From positions 2,480,001-2,544,000 of the forward strand of contig NC_012587.1 of NCBI RefSeq assembly GCF_000018545.1: 64,000 nt of DNA, in the 5' to 3' direction. Shown here piece after piece: positions 16,945-25,780 of the stretch; the stretch's first letter is position 1; the number at the start of each line of letters is the position of its first letter. The notes below the pieces were generated by a model, which ran no database searches, was not told the origin of the DNA, and worked only from the letters and a program-made list of their open reading frames with translations. Source of the stretch: Sinorhizobium fredii NGR234 (GTDB lineage: Bacteria > Pseudomonadota > Alphaproteobacteria > Rhizobiales > Rhizobiaceae). The translations under genes and the position numbers were made by a program.

Positions 16945-17691
16945 ATGCACAGCCGCAAGACCAACGACATTGCGATGACAGAACCTGATATCCGCCAAGG
17001 CCCGCCGCCGGCACAGCAGGGCCTTGAATGGCACGCCGGCGATATGCCCTATTCGGTGGAATTTGGCGATCACTTTTACTGCCGCACCGATGGCCGGCTG
17101 GAATGCGGCCATGTTTTCCTCAGCGGCAACCGGCTGCCGGCGCGGTGGAGCACAGGCGGCGCCTTTACGATCGGCGAGCTCGGCTTCGGCACCGGCCTGA
17201 ATTTCTGTGAGACCTGGCGGCAATGGAAACAGGCACGGGTCTCCGACGGTCGGTTACACTTCGTCTCCTTCGAGCGCTTTCCGATGCGCGCCGGCGATAT
17301 CGACCGGGCACTGTCTCATTGGCCGGAGATCGACGCAGAGCGACGGGCGCTGGTCGCCCATTGGCCGCATGCTCCCGCCGGCCGCATCGGCATCGACTTC
17401 AACGAGGTGCGGCTCACGGTGGTCTGCGGCACGGCGCTCGATCGTCTTCCGGCGTCGCCGGAAGTCTTCGACGCCTGGTATCTCGACGGTTTCGCGCCGT
17501 CCCGCAACCCCGACATGTGGTCGCAGGACCTCATGCAGGCGGTGTTCGACAAGACTGTCGAAGGCGGTACCTTCGCCACTTATGCGGCCGCGGGATTCGT
17601 CCGCCGCAATCTCGCCGCCGCCGGCTTCGCCGTCGAGCGTCTTCCGGGCTTTGCCGGCAAGCGCGAGATGCTGCGGGGCGATAAGGCTTGA
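16945..17691 (+). CDS. mnmD: tRNA (mnm5s2U34) methyltransferase MnmD
   Basis: The 248-residue protein is the methyltransferase half of MnmC, which uses S-adenosylmethionine to convert nm5s2U34 to mnm5s2U34 in tRNAs for Lys, Glu and Gln. The SAM motif GELGFGTGLNF lies at about 73-83 and the diagnostic catalytic block DAWYLDGFAPSRNPDMW follows at about 177-193. The 16945 ATG has AAGGA upstream; an internal ATG at 16975 has none. It is divergent from the FAD-dependent partner. Confidence 0.9.
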   Translation: MHSRKTNDIAMTEPDIRQGPPPAQQGLEWHAGDMPYSVEFGDHFYCRTDGRLECGHVFLSGNRLPARWSTGGAFTIGELGFGTGLNFCETWRQWKQARVSDGRLHFVSFERFPMRAGDIDRALSHWPEIDAERRALVAHWPHAPAGRIGIDFNEVRLTVVCGTALDRLPASPEVFDAWYLDGFAPSRNPDMWSQDLMQAVFDKTVEGGTFATYAAAGFVRRNLAAAGFAVERLPGFAGKREMLRGDKA

Positions 17692-17695
17692 ACGT

Positions 17696-18148
17696 CTACC
17701 CGGGAAAAACCACCGACTTGACCGTTGCAATCAACTGATCGGTCGGCACGGCCACGCAGTTGCGGTCGATCTCGGCGACTGTCTTTTCCTTGACGTGAGC
17801 GGAAAGCAGCTTCCTGAGATCGCCCAAGGTCTTCGGCGCGGCGCAGATCACCAGGTTCTCGAAAGCGTTTTCCAGAGCATAGTGGTCGAGCTTCCCGGCG
17901 ATCTCGACTGCGAAGCGGTGCTGCTCCTCGCGGACCGGATCACTGCTGTATTCCATCGCCGAGCGGCCATGTCCCACCGACGAATGGCTGCGGCCCGGTT
18001 TATCGGCCATGATGTCTTGAGCGCGTCTCCCCTCGATCTCGTAGGATTCCACTTCCGGCTGCTGACGACCATCCTTCAGCAGGTTGACGTCCTTGACGAT
18101 GCGCGCCGCATTGCCATCGGCTGCCAGTATCCAAATCCGGTTCCGCAC
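17696..18148 (-). CDS. Host attachment family protein
   Basis: The 150-residue protein matches the Host_attach family, described from Agrobacterium attachment genes. It opens with IWILAADGNAARI, a nucleotide-like first strand and loop, and contains the family segments RHRFAVEIAGKLD (here EEQHRFAVEIAGKL), LVICAAPKTLGDLR and VAEIDRN. Start is GTG at 18148, supported by AGGAGAGGAA upstream. It converges with mnmD four bases away. The molecular role is unknown; family members are soluble and the name reflects genetic context only. Confidence 0.8.
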   Translation of the reverse strand: MRNRIWILAADGNAARIVKDVNLLKDGRQQPEVESYEIEGRRAQDIMADKPGRSHSSVGHGRSAMEYSSDPVREEQHRFAVEIAGKLDHYALENAFENLVICAAPKTLGDLRKLLSAHVKEKTVAEIDRNCVAVPTDQLIATVKSVVFPG

Positions 18149-18822
18149 TGGTTCCTCTCCTGTGTCTCGATTGGAAGATAGGTCGGCGAAGACTACAGGG
18201 ACGGAACGGTTGAATCCGCGTCAGGTTCCCGATCGCCAAAAGTCCATTTCTGTCCGGCGTCCCGCGGCTTGACTGCAAGCGCGCAAGATAGGCATCAAAT
18301 CTGGGTTTCGGCGCCGGCCCGTATCGCTCCCGCTCCTGCCGACCTGGACCACGCAATTCCTGGCACTGTTCGCACCTGGCCTTCAGCTGCAACGTGCCGA
18401 AAATGCCGAGGCCGAGCCGCAGAATTGTACGCTCCGGCGTTTGTTCTGCAAGGCTTTCATGCAGGGTGCCTGGCCACGCGCTTCTTCCGATTCTCTCCGG
18501 CGACGCAGCTTCGGACGAAGCGGCTGCAGGACCCTAATTCTTGCACGCGCGAAAGATGCAGCTTGACTTTTCGGCCCAAAACAACGACATGGACAGCGCG
18601 TCACCTTCCGGCCGCCGCGTGAGCGCGCCCTCGGCAGACACTTCAAGCCGGGAAGAAGGAATAGCGCGAGACACGCCGCAACTCAGCGGCAGCACAGGCG
18701 CTTGACGATTTTCTCTTAACCCACAAGTTCCCAATTCACGCGGGGTTCTTGACGCCAGACGACACCGGAATTGCAAGAGGCGATTCCGGCGAATGTGTTT
18801 GGCGCCCCGAAAGGTATATGCA
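18149..18822. other. 674-base intergenic region upstream of the RNA helicase gene
   Basis: Several short open frames cross this region on both strands, but none has recognisable family sequence or a convincing ribosome site. It is unusually long for this gene-dense DNA. Cold-inducible RNA helicase genes often have long leaders, so part of it may be a 5' untranslated region. I see no clear promoter boxes or strong hairpin. Confidence 0.4.
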
Positions 18823-20355
18823 TTGTCCACTTTCAAAGAGCTCGGTCTCTCGCAGCAGATCCTGGCGACCCTCTCCGCCAATGGCTTCGAGAAGCCGACG
18901 CCCATCCAGGCCCAGGCCATTCCGCTTGTCCTCAAAGGTCATGACCTCATCGGTCTCGCCCAGACGGGCACCGGCAAGACGGCGGCGTTCGGCCTGCCCA
19001 TGATCGAGAAACTTGTCGCCGACGGCAAGCGCCCCGACCCGCGCAACATCCGCGCGCTCGTGCTTGCACCGACCCGCGAACTCGTCAACCAGATCGCCAC
19101 CAACCTCAAGCTCTTCGTGAAGAAGAGCCCGTTGAAGGTCGGTGTCGTGGTCGGCGGCGTCTCGATCAACAAGCAGACCGAACAGCTCGCCCGCGGCGTC
19201 GACATTCTCGTCGCAACGCCCGGCCGCCTGCTCGATCTCGTCGCCCGCAAGGCCGTGACGCTGACGCAGGGCCGCTATCTCGTTCTCGACGAGGCCGACC
19301 AGATGCTCGACCTCGGCTTCATCCATGATCTGCGCAAGATTTCGAAACTCGTGCCGAAGAACCGCCAGACGCTGCTCTTCTCGGCAACCATGCCGAAGCA
19401 GATCGCCGAGCTTGCCGGCGAGTACCTGACCGATCCGGTCAAGGTCGAAGTCACGCCGCCGGGCAAGGCAGCCGACAAGGTCGAGCAATATGTTCATTTC
19501 GTGCCGGGCAAGGACCTGAAGACCACGATCCTCAAGCAGTCGCTGACCAACAACCCGGATGGCCTGTCGCTGGTTTTCAGCCGCACCAAGCACGGCGCCG
19601 AGAAGCTGATGAAGCACCTCGACCATGTCGGCTTCAAGGCCGCTTCGATCCATGGCAACAAGAGCCAGGGCCAGCGCGAAAGGGCCCTGAAAGGTTTCCG
19701 TGATGGCGAAATCCGCGTGCTCGTCGCCACCGACGTCGCCGCCCGCGGCATCGACATCCCGGGAGTCACTCACGTCTACAACTATGATCTGCCGGAAGTG
19801 CCGGATGCCTATGTGCACCGCATCGGCCGCACGGCCCGCAACGGCCGTGACGGCATAGCGATCGCTTTCTGCGCGCCGGATGAGATCCGCCTTCTTCGCG
19901 ACATCGAAAAGCTGATGGGCATCCAGATCGCCGTCGCCAGCGGCGAGGCGCCGTCCGACCAGGCCCGCCCCACCAAGGGTCGCGGCGGCCGCGGCAACGG
20001 CCAGCATCGCGGCAATGGCGGTGGTCAGCATCGCGGCAATGGCGGTGGCCAGCGTCGTGACGGAGGACGCCCGCCCCGGCGGTCGGCGCAGGAGACGCCG
20101 ACGAGTGGGTTTGCCGGCGACGATCTGCTGCGCGACGACCGCCCGCAAAAACACGAGCGCCGTGATCACCGCGCCGCAGGCACCGGCCATCACGACGGCC
20201 GGACCGAAGGCAACCGCAATCACGAAAACCGCAAGCACCATGGCCGCCCAGGCCCGAAGCAAGACGGCCGGCGCCACGGCGACGGCCAGCCCGGCAATCG
20301 GGGTGGGCGCGGTCAAGGCATGCGCCGCGCCGACAACGGCGGCCGCCAGGGCTGA
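18823..20355 (+). CDS. rhlE: DEAD-box ATP-dependent RNA helicase, RhlE type
   Basis: The roughly 510-residue protein has a complete DEAD-box core: Q motif (PTPIQAQAIP), Walker A AQTGTGKT, PTREL, TPGRLLD, DEAD in LVLDEADQM, SAT, then ARGIDIPGV and HRIGRTAR. After about residue 380 comes a basic tail rich in Gly, Arg, His, Asn and Gln, with a short tandem repeat (RGNGGGQ units) around 20001-20060, typical of RNA-binding tails. The start is set at TTG 18823 (then STFKELGLS), with AAGG eight bases ahead; an in-frame ATG at 18793 would add ten atypical residues. Its likely role is RNA remodelling in ribosome assembly or cold response. Confidence 0.9.
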   Translation: MSTFKELGLSQQILATLSANGFEKPTPIQAQAIPLVLKGHDLIGLAQTGTGKTAAFGLPMIEKLVADGKRPDPRNIRALVLAPTRELVNQIATNLKLFVKKSPLKVGVVVGGVSINKQTEQLARGVDILVATPGRLLDLVARKAVTLTQGRYLVLDEADQMLDLGFIHDLRKISKLVPKNRQTLLFSATMPKQIAELAGEYLTDPVKVEVTPPGKAADKVEQYVHFVPGKDLKTTILKQSLTNNPDGLSLVFSRTKHGAEKLMKHLDHVGFKAASIHGNKSQGQRERALKGFRDGEIRVLVATDVAARGIDIPGVTHVYNYDLPEVPDAYVHRIGRTARNGRDGIAIAFCAPDEIRLLRDIEKLMGIQIAVASGEAPSDQARPTKGRGGRGNGQHRGNGGGQHRGNGGGQRRDGGRPPRRSAQETPTSGFAGDDLLRDDRPQKHERRDHRAAGTGHHDGRTEGNRNHENRKHHGRPGPKQDGRRHGDGQPGNRGGRGQGMRRADNGGRQG

Positions 20356-20414
20356 ATACTGCGATGACATTGCGGCCGGTCGTCGAAGGCCGGCCTCGAT
20401 AGGATGCTGATACG

Positions 20415-20451
20415 AACTCGACCGTGGACCCTTTCTCCGCGGTCGAGTTTT
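20415..20451 (+). terminator. Rho-independent terminator after the helicase gene
   Basis: A stem AACTCGACCG with CGGTCGAGTT (20415-20424 and 20440-20449), extended inward by G-C pairs, is followed by a short T run. It lies 60 bases after the helicase stop and is one of the clearest terminators in the window. A second short hairpin (GGCCGG/CCGGCC) lies between the stop and this stem. Confidence 0.75.
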
Positions 20452-20497
20452 GCAATGAAGATCACCGCCAAGCTAGTGGGCGCTCAATCCTATTTCC

Positions 20498-21055
20498 CTA
20501 GAAGATTATTTCGGCAGCGGGCCGGAGCCTGACGCTCGCTTTGCCTGCATCGAACCCATCAAGCGTTTCGTTGTGATGCGCAACGATCTCGGGAAACAAG
20601 AGAGAGCCCGAGTCCGCGGTCGTGTGGCCGTCGGCCACCAGCGTCACGTCATATCCGAGCGAAACTGCCCGCCTCACGGTGGTGTCGACGCAGAACTCGG
20701 ACATGCATCCGCCAACCACCAGATGCGTTATCGAACGCTCCCTGAGAAGATCGGCCAGGTCGGTTTCGAAAAAGGAGTCGCAACTCGTCTTGTGAACGAC
20801 GACGTCGCCTGCGGCCGGCGCGATTTCGGCGCGAATGGCCCAGCCCTCTGTCCCGACAGCTAGCCGATGCTCCACATGGCCGTCGTGCTGGACCAGCACC
20901 ACGGGAACGCCGGCAGTTCTGGCTCTTTGCTTGAGGTCGCGGAGCCGCGCGACCGTATCGTTCAACGCCTGATCGATATGCGGCTGTCGCTCTACGGCGC
21001 CCTTTCCCGCAAGGATGGCGTTTTGCACGTCGATTATCACCAATGCCTTGCTCAT
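20498..21055 (-). CDS. Cysteine hydrolase, isochorismatase family
   Basis: The 185-residue protein has the isochorismatase-like fold with the catalytic triad in place: D9 in VIIDVQN, K89 in VHKTSCDSFF, and C117 in VVGGCMSEFC. A cis-peptide motif (GGC region) precedes the nucleophile. Members hydrolyse amides or esters such as nicotinamide, N-carbamoylsarcosine or ureidoacrylate; the substrate here cannot be read from sequence. It lies 15 bases downstream of the transporter gene on the same strand, so the two may be one transcript. Confidence 0.85.
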   Translation of the reverse strand: MSKALVIIDVQNAILAGKGAVERQPHIDQALNDTVARLRDLKQRARTAGVPVVLVQHDGHVEHRLAVGTEGWAIRAEIAPAAGDVVVHKTSCDSFFETDLADLLRERSITHLVVGGCMSEFCVDTTVRRAVSLGYDVTLVADGHTTADSGSLLFPEIVAHHNETLDGFDAGKASVRLRPAAEIIF

Positions 21056-21070
21056 CGAAGCGCCCCTATT

Positions 21071-21994
21071 TCACCGAGCCGCCGCATTGCTCGGACGCTC
21101 GCCTGCCGCGGCCTCGCTCTCGGTCTTGCGATTGGTGAGGTAAACCCCGGTCACGGCGATCACGGTGCCGACGATCATTGGCCAGGTCAGGGTCTCGCCG
21201 AAGAACAGCGCCGCCTGAAGCGCCGCGAGAGGCGGCACCAGATAGATAAGCGATGCGGCGCGCGAAACCTGGCCGCGGCGGATAAGATAAAGCAGGAGCG
21301 CGATCGCGCCCATCGACAGTCCCAACACGGACCAGGCAAGGGCAGCGACGAGCTGGAGGTTCCAAGTGACGCGCAGATCTTCGAGCATCAAGGCAAGCGG
21401 CACGGTGACGATCAGGGCGCCGACATATTGCAGGGCGGCGATCGACCGGATGTCGCCGTTTTGCAGATAGCGCTTCTGGTAGAGCGTGCCACAGGTCACC
21501 GCCGCCATGCCGAGGACGTTGACGGCCACCGGCAAAAAATGGATGGGCGTCGAAGCGGCGTCGATCGCCAGCGTCTTCGGCAAGACGGCGAGCGCGATGC
21601 CGCAAAAGCCGAGCATCAGCCCGAGCCGCTGCTGCCGGCTGAGAGTCTCGCCGATCAGCAATGGCGCGATCGCCGCGGTCATCAAAGGCTGCAATCCGGC
21701 GATGATGCCGGAGATGGCCGCCGGCACCCCCTGCCCGATCGCCCACCAAACGGCGCCGAGATAGAGACCGTGAAGAAAGACCCCGGAGACGACCGCGTGG
21801 CCGACGACGCTCCAGGAGCGCGGCCAGCGCGCACCGGTCGCAGCGCAGAAACCGATGAACAGCAGGATCGCCATGCTGTATCGCAGCACCAGGAAGGTCA
21901 GCGGGTCGGCAAAGAAGGCGGCGTATTTCGCAACCACCCAGCCCGTCGACCAGAGCAGCACGAAAATGGCCGGGGCCAGGCGGGCTAGCATCAT
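21071..21994 (-). CDS. EamA/DMT-superfamily transporter
   Basis: The 307-residue protein has about ten hydrophobic segments arranged as two EamA repeats, the usual layout of drug/metabolite exporters. The start MMLARLAPAIFVLLW at 21994 places the first membrane helix at the N-terminus; an upstream in-frame start would add 13 residues. The C-terminal tail after the last helix is polar (NRKTESEAAAGERPS). Substrate unknown. It is followed by the cysteine hydrolase gene and may export or import a related compound. Confidence 0.85.
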   Translation of the reverse strand: MMLARLAPAIFVLLWSTGWVVAKYAAFFADPLTFLVLRYSMAILLFIGFCAATGARWPRSWSVVGHAVVSGVFLHGLYLGAVWWAIGQGVPAAISGIIAGLQPLMTAAIAPLLIGETLSRQQRLGLMLGFCGIALAVLPKTLAIDAASTPIHFLPVAVNVLGMAAVTCGTLYQKRYLQNGDIRSIAALQYVGALIVTVPLALMLEDLRVTWNLQLVAALAWSVLGLSMGAIALLLYLIRRGQVSRAASLIYLVPPLAALQAALFFGETLTWPMIVGTVIAVTGVYLTNRKTESEAAAGERPSNAAAR

Positions 21995-22052
21995 CGCAGT
22001 TTCCCAAGCGGCGGATCCATAAGATCCGAACAAGTCCGTTGCCGCGGCGCTG

Positions 22053-22154
22053 CTGCATGTTTCCTCAAATCAGAGCCGATTTAAGGATAAAACATGCAGC
22101 CATTCAAAGTGCTACAGCGACCTTTGTGCGCCTGAAAGACGCACGGCGCTGTAG
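22053..22154. repeat. Sinorhizobium-type intergenic repeat, copy 1 (reverse orientation)
   Basis: A roughly 102-base element runs from CTGCATGTTTCCT to GGCGCTGTAG. It contains inverted arms (GCATGTTT with AAACATGC; CTACAGCG with CGCTGTAG; GTGCG with CGCAC). The same element lies in the other orientation at 43108-43211. Degenerate pieces appear near 33330 and 48519. Confidence 0.8.
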
Positions 22155-22520
22155 ACCGCGTGCCGCGCTCGGTCAAAGCAATTTTTCTGATGTTGCGATC
22201 AGCCAATCGGAACCAGCAGACGGAGAGAGGAAGCAGACGGGGAAGCGAGGCCGGGCTCGTATTCCTCGCGACAGTGGAGATGCGTCTGATCGACGGCATA
22301 TCGACGACAACCCTGTGGAGCGCCGAATATTCAGGCATCTGCCCATTTCCGGGCCACGGGAAGAAATCCGTTGGGACCGAATGAGTGTGTTCCGAGAGCG
22401 AAAGCGGTTTTCAAATTGCGGACCGGGGCGAGTCCAAAATTCTTCGTCGGCGAACGTGCACGCTTCTTGCATTGCGGCAAACGTTGTACTCAAATGGGCA
22501 AAAATAAGGGGACTACGCCT
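22155..22520. other. Upstream region of the ATP-grasp operon
   Basis: This 366-base stretch precedes the ATP-grasp gene. An open frame in phase with that gene extends back to 22371 but lacks a ribosome site and family sequence. I see no other gene. It presumably holds the operon promoter; boxes are not clear enough to place. Confidence 0.4.
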
Positions 22521-23930
22521 TTGGCATTTGACGAAATGATCAATGCGGACAGCAGCCCGCGCCAGCCATATTCAACCTATCATCAATGGTACGCCAGCCA
22601 GGACAGAAACCGGCTCATAGCGAAATCGAAAGAAGCCGAAACCATCTTCCGCAAGACGGGCATCACTTTCGCAGTCTACGGACACGCCGATTCCTCCGAA
22701 AAGCTCATCCCCTTCGATCTCATTCCCCGCATCATATCCGGCCGCGAATGGCGCCGCCTCGCCCAGGGCATCGAACAGCGGGTCATTGCTCTCAACGCCT
22801 TCCTCGACGACATTTATCACAAGCAGGAAATCATCCGGGCTGGGCGCATCCCGCGTGAGTTGATCGAGAAGAACGACGCCTTCCTGCCGCAGATGATCGG
22901 CTTCCGGCCGCCTGGCGGCGTCTATACCCACATCGTCGGCACCGATATCGTGCGCACCGGCGAAGACCAGTTCTACGTGCTCGAAGACAATGCCCGCACG
23001 CCCTCCGGTGTCAGCTACATGCTGGAAAATCGGGAAACGATGATGCAGATGTTCCCGGAACTCTTCCATGAGAACCGGGTCCGGCCGGTGGAGAACTACC
23101 CCTATCTGCTCCGCCAGAGCCTGTCGTCGCTGGCGCCTCCCGGCTGCGCCGGCAAACCGCGCGTCGCCGTGCTGACACCGGGCATCTACAATTCCGCCTT
23201 CTACGAGCACGCCTTCCTCGCCGACATGATGGGCGTCGAACTGGTGGAGGGATCGGATCTCAGGGTCATCGACGGCAAGGTGAAGATGCGCACGACGCGC
23301 GGCTACGAGGCGATCGACGTGCTTTACCGCCGCGTCGACGACGACTTCCTCGACCCCTTGACCTTCCGGCCGGATTCGGCGCTCGGCATTCCCGGCATCA
23401 TGGACGTCTATCGCGCCGGCAACATCACCATCGCCAATGCGCCCGGCACCGGTATATCCGACGACAAGGCCATCTATTCCTACATGCCGGAGATCGTCGA
23501 GTTCTACACCGGCCGCAAGCCGCTGCTCGAAAACGTTCCAACCTGGCGCTGCTCCGAGCCGCAGAGCCTGAAATACGTGCTCGAGCATCTCGAGGAACTC
23601 GTCGTCAAGGAAGTGCATGGCTCCGGCGGCTACGGCATGCTGGTCGGCCCGACGGCGACCAAGAGGGAGCGTGCTGCCTTCGCCGAGAAACTCAAAGAGC
23701 GCCCAAACAACTATATCGCCCAGCCGACATTGTCGCTGTCGACCGTACCGATCCTCGTCAACAAGGGGATCGCGCCTCGGCACGTCGACTTGCGTCCCTA
23801 CGTCCTCGTCTCCGACAAGGTCCAGATCATTCCCGGCGGCCTGACGCGCGTCGCGCTGAAGGAGGGCTCGCTGGTGGTGAATTCCAGCCAGGGTGGCGGC
23901 ACCAAAGATACCTGGGTACTGGAGGACTGA
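22521..23930 (+). CDS. Circularly permuted type 2 ATP-grasp protein
   Basis: The 469-residue protein is a circularly permuted ATP-grasp enzyme. Family segments include YSTYHQWY near the start, FDLIPRII, FLDDIYHKQ, GTDIVRTGEDQFYVLEDNARTPSG (given in part), DDKAIYSYMPEIV, VVKEVHGSGGYGM and ISQPTLSLS-like AQPTLSLST. The start is TTG 22521, supported by AAGGGGA eight bases ahead; ATG codons upstream have no ribosome site. ATP-grasp enzymes join carboxylates to amines, so a peptide- or amide-forming reaction is expected. It heads a tight three-gene operon with an alpha-E and a transglutaminase-like gene, a combination found in many proteobacteria. The substrate is unknown. Confidence 0.9.
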   Translation: MAFDEMINADSSPRQPYSTYHQWYASQDRNRLIAKSKEAETIFRKTGITFAVYGHADSSEKLIPFDLIPRIISGREWRRLAQGIEQRVIALNAFLDDIYHKQEIIRAGRIPRELIEKNDAFLPQMIGFRPPGGVYTHIVGTDIVRTGEDQFYVLEDNARTPSGVSYMLENRETMMQMFPELFHENRVRPVENYPYLLRQSLSSLAPPGCAGKPRVAVLTPGIYNSAFYEHAFLADMMGVELVEGSDLRVIDGKVKMRTTRGYEAIDVLYRRVDDDFLDPLTFRPDSALGIPGIMDVYRAGNITIANAPGTGISDDKAIYSYMPEIVEFYTGRKPLLENVPTWRCSEPQSLKYVLEHLEELVVKEVHGSGGYGMLVGPTATKRERAAFAEKLKERPNNYIAQPTLSLSTVPILVNKGIAPRHVDLRPYVLVSDKVQIIPGGLTRVALKEGSLVVNSSQGGGTKDTWVLED

Positions 23931-23934
23931 GGCC

Positions 23935-24876
23935 ATGTTGGGAAGAACTGCAAACGGCCTCTACTGGATGTTCCGCTATATCGAGCGCGCCGAGAACGGC
24001 GCCCGGCTGATCGACGCCGGCCTGCGCATGTCGCTGACCCGCAGCGAGTCGAGCGAGGGTGACTGGGACGGCGTGCTGCAGAGCGCCGGCGTCCGCGAAC
24101 TCTATGACGAAGTGCACGACACGCTGACGAGCGGCGACGCCATCGATTTCCTGCTGCGCGACCGCGCCAATCCGTCGAGCGTCATGTCCTGCATCGAGGC
24201 GGGCCGCCACAACGCCCGCATGGTCCGCACGGCGCTGACCCGGGAGACCTGGGAAGCCACCAACGAATGCTGGATCGAGATGAAGGCGTTGCTTGCAAAG
24301 AAGGCGCGCCCGGCCGACATGCCGGAGATCATCGACGCCATCAAGCGGCGGGCCGGTCTCATCCGCGGCGCCTTCCACGGCACGATGCTCCGCAACGAAA
24401 TCTTCAACTTCTCGCGCATCGGCACCTTCATCGAGCGGGCCGACAATACCTCCCGCATCCTCGACGTGAAATATTACGTGCTGCTGCCGGCCGTCTCCGC
24501 CGTCGGATCGTCGATGGACAATGTGCAGTGGGAATCGATCCTGCGATCCGTCTCGGCGCACCGCGCCTATGGCTGGGTCTACGATGCGGAGCTCAGGCCA
24601 GCCAATATCGCCGACTTCCTGATCTCGAACGGCCGCATGCCGCGTTCGCTCGCCTATTGTTACGAAAAGATCGTCAGCAATCTCGGCTATCTGGCGCGCG
24701 AATACGGCGACAGGCATGCTGCCCACGAGACGGCAGAAGAGACGCTCGCTTCGCTCCGCAGCCAGTCGATCAGCGACATCATGGACCGCGGCCTGCACGA
24801 ATATCTGGAAGAATTCATCAGCCACAACAACCGTCTCGGCCAGGAAATCACCGACGGCTACCGGTTCTACCAATGA
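23935..24876 (+). CDS. Alpha-E domain protein
   Basis: The 313-residue protein is a single alpha-E domain, an all-helical family defined by its link to permuted ATP-grasp genes. It begins MLGRTANGLYWMFRYIERAENGARL (first part given), the family signature, and has the WESILRS, ISRRMPRSL-like NGRMPRSLAYC and LSRE-type segments. It starts four bases after the ATP-grasp stop. No catalytic motif is known; it is thought to be a partner of the ATP-grasp enzyme. Confidence 0.9.
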   Translation: MLGRTANGLYWMFRYIERAENGARLIDAGLRMSLTRSESSEGDWDGVLQSAGVRELYDEVHDTLTSGDAIDFLLRDRANPSSVMSCIEAGRHNARMVRTALTRETWEATNECWIEMKALLAKKARPADMPEIIDAIKRRAGLIRGAFHGTMLRNEIFNFSRIGTFIERADNTSRILDVKYYVLLPAVSAVGSSMDNVQWESILRSVSAHRAYGWVYDAELRPANIADFLISNGRMPRSLAYCYEKIVSNLGYLAREYGDRHAAHETAEETLASLRSQSISDIMDRGLHEYLEEFISHNNRLGQEITDGYRFYQ

Positions 24877-24892
24877 GGTCCGGGAGAGTGGA

Positions 24893-25747
24893 ATGCACCT
24901 GAAGATCAGCCACACGACCGAGTACCATTACGACGAGCCGGTGCCCTATGCGCTGCAGCGGCTGCGACTGACGCCAACGACGCAGCCCGGCCAGACGGTC
25001 CTGAACTGGCGGACGCTTGTCGAAGGCGCCGCGGTCGAAGTCAGCTACGACGACCACTTCGGCAACCGCACGCAGCTCGTCAGCGTCGACGCGGATCGGA
25101 CGACCTTCCGCATCGAGGCGAGCGGCGAAGTGGAGACAGAGGACCGGGCCGGCGTCTTCGGCGCCCACCAGTCCTACGTGCCGCTCTGGCTGTATGCCCG
25201 CGAAACCCCGCTCAGCAAGGCGGGCAAGCTGATCCGCGAGCTTGCGAAATCCGCCGAGGGCGCAACGGATCTCGAGCGCATGCACGCGCTGATGGGGGTC
25301 ATTCACGAAACCGTCGTCTATGAGCCGGGTGAGACCCATGCCGGCACCGCCGCCGAAGAGGCGCTCGAACGCGGCAAGGGCGTCTGCCAGGACCACGCCC
25401 ACATCCTCATCTCGGCGGCACGCACCCTCGGCCTGCCGGCCCGTTACGTCTCAGGCTATCTGATGGTCGAGGGCAAGCCTGAAGAGACCGCAAGCCATGC
25501 CTGGACCGAAGTGCACATCGCAGGCCTCGGCTGGGTCGGCTTCGATCCTGCCAACAAGATCTGCCCCGACGACCGCTACGTCCGCGTCGCCACCGGCCTC
25601 TGCTACCGCGATGCCGCGCCGGTCTCCGGCTTGATCCACGGCGTCGCCAGCGAGACTCTGAAGGTGGCTGTGACGGTGGAGCGCCAGGGGCAGCAGCAGT
25701 CACAAAGCCAGAGCCAAGGCGAACAGAGCCAGACGCAGAGCCAGTAG
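24893..25747 (+). CDS. Transglutaminase-like cysteine protease family protein
   Basis: The 284-residue protein has the bacterial transglutaminase N-terminal domain (HTTEYHYDEPV, about 7-17) and a papain-like transglutaminase core with C165 (GVCQDHAH), H202 (SHAWTEVH) and D218 (GFDPANK), a complete triad. After about 265 residues it ends in a low-complexity tail of Gln, Ser and Thr (QQQSQSQSQGEQSQTQSQ). No signal peptide is seen. It follows the alpha-E gene by 16 bases. In this context it is thought to cleave or transfer a peptide made or recognised by the ATP-grasp enzyme, which is inference from conserved neighbourhood. Confidence 0.9.
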   Translation: MHLKISHTTEYHYDEPVPYALQRLRLTPTTQPGQTVLNWRTLVEGAAVEVSYDDHFGNRTQLVSVDADRTTFRIEASGEVETEDRAGVFGAHQSYVPLWLYARETPLSKAGKLIRELAKSAEGATDLERMHALMGVIHETVVYEPGETHAGTAAEEALERGKGVCQDHAHILISAARTLGLPARYVSGYLMVEGKPEETASHAWTEVHIAGLGWVGFDPANKICPDDRYVRVATGLCYRDAAPVSGLIHGVASETLKVAVTVERQGQQQSQSQSQGEQSQTQSQ

Positions 25748-25780
25748 CCTCGGCGCGGGGCGAACCGAAGCAAGCGTTTG

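Noticed and set aside
18269..18622. 117-codon plus-strand frame upstream of the helicase gene
   Set aside because: No ribosome site, no family sequence, and overlapping frames on the other strand look equally random.
20001..20060. Short tandem repeat that could suggest a CRISPR or regulatory array
   Set aside because: The repeat unit is inside the helicase frame, encodes Gly-rich RNA-binding residues and has no spacers.
18736..20370. 544-codon minus-strand frame opposite the RNA helicase gene
   Set aside because: It mirrors the whole helicase gene, including its low-complexity tail, and has no recognised domain.
22371..22520. N-terminal extension of the ATP-grasp protein from ATG 22371 or 22494
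   Set aside because: These starts lack ribosome sites and family sequence. TTG 22521 has a strong AAGGGGA site at good spacing.
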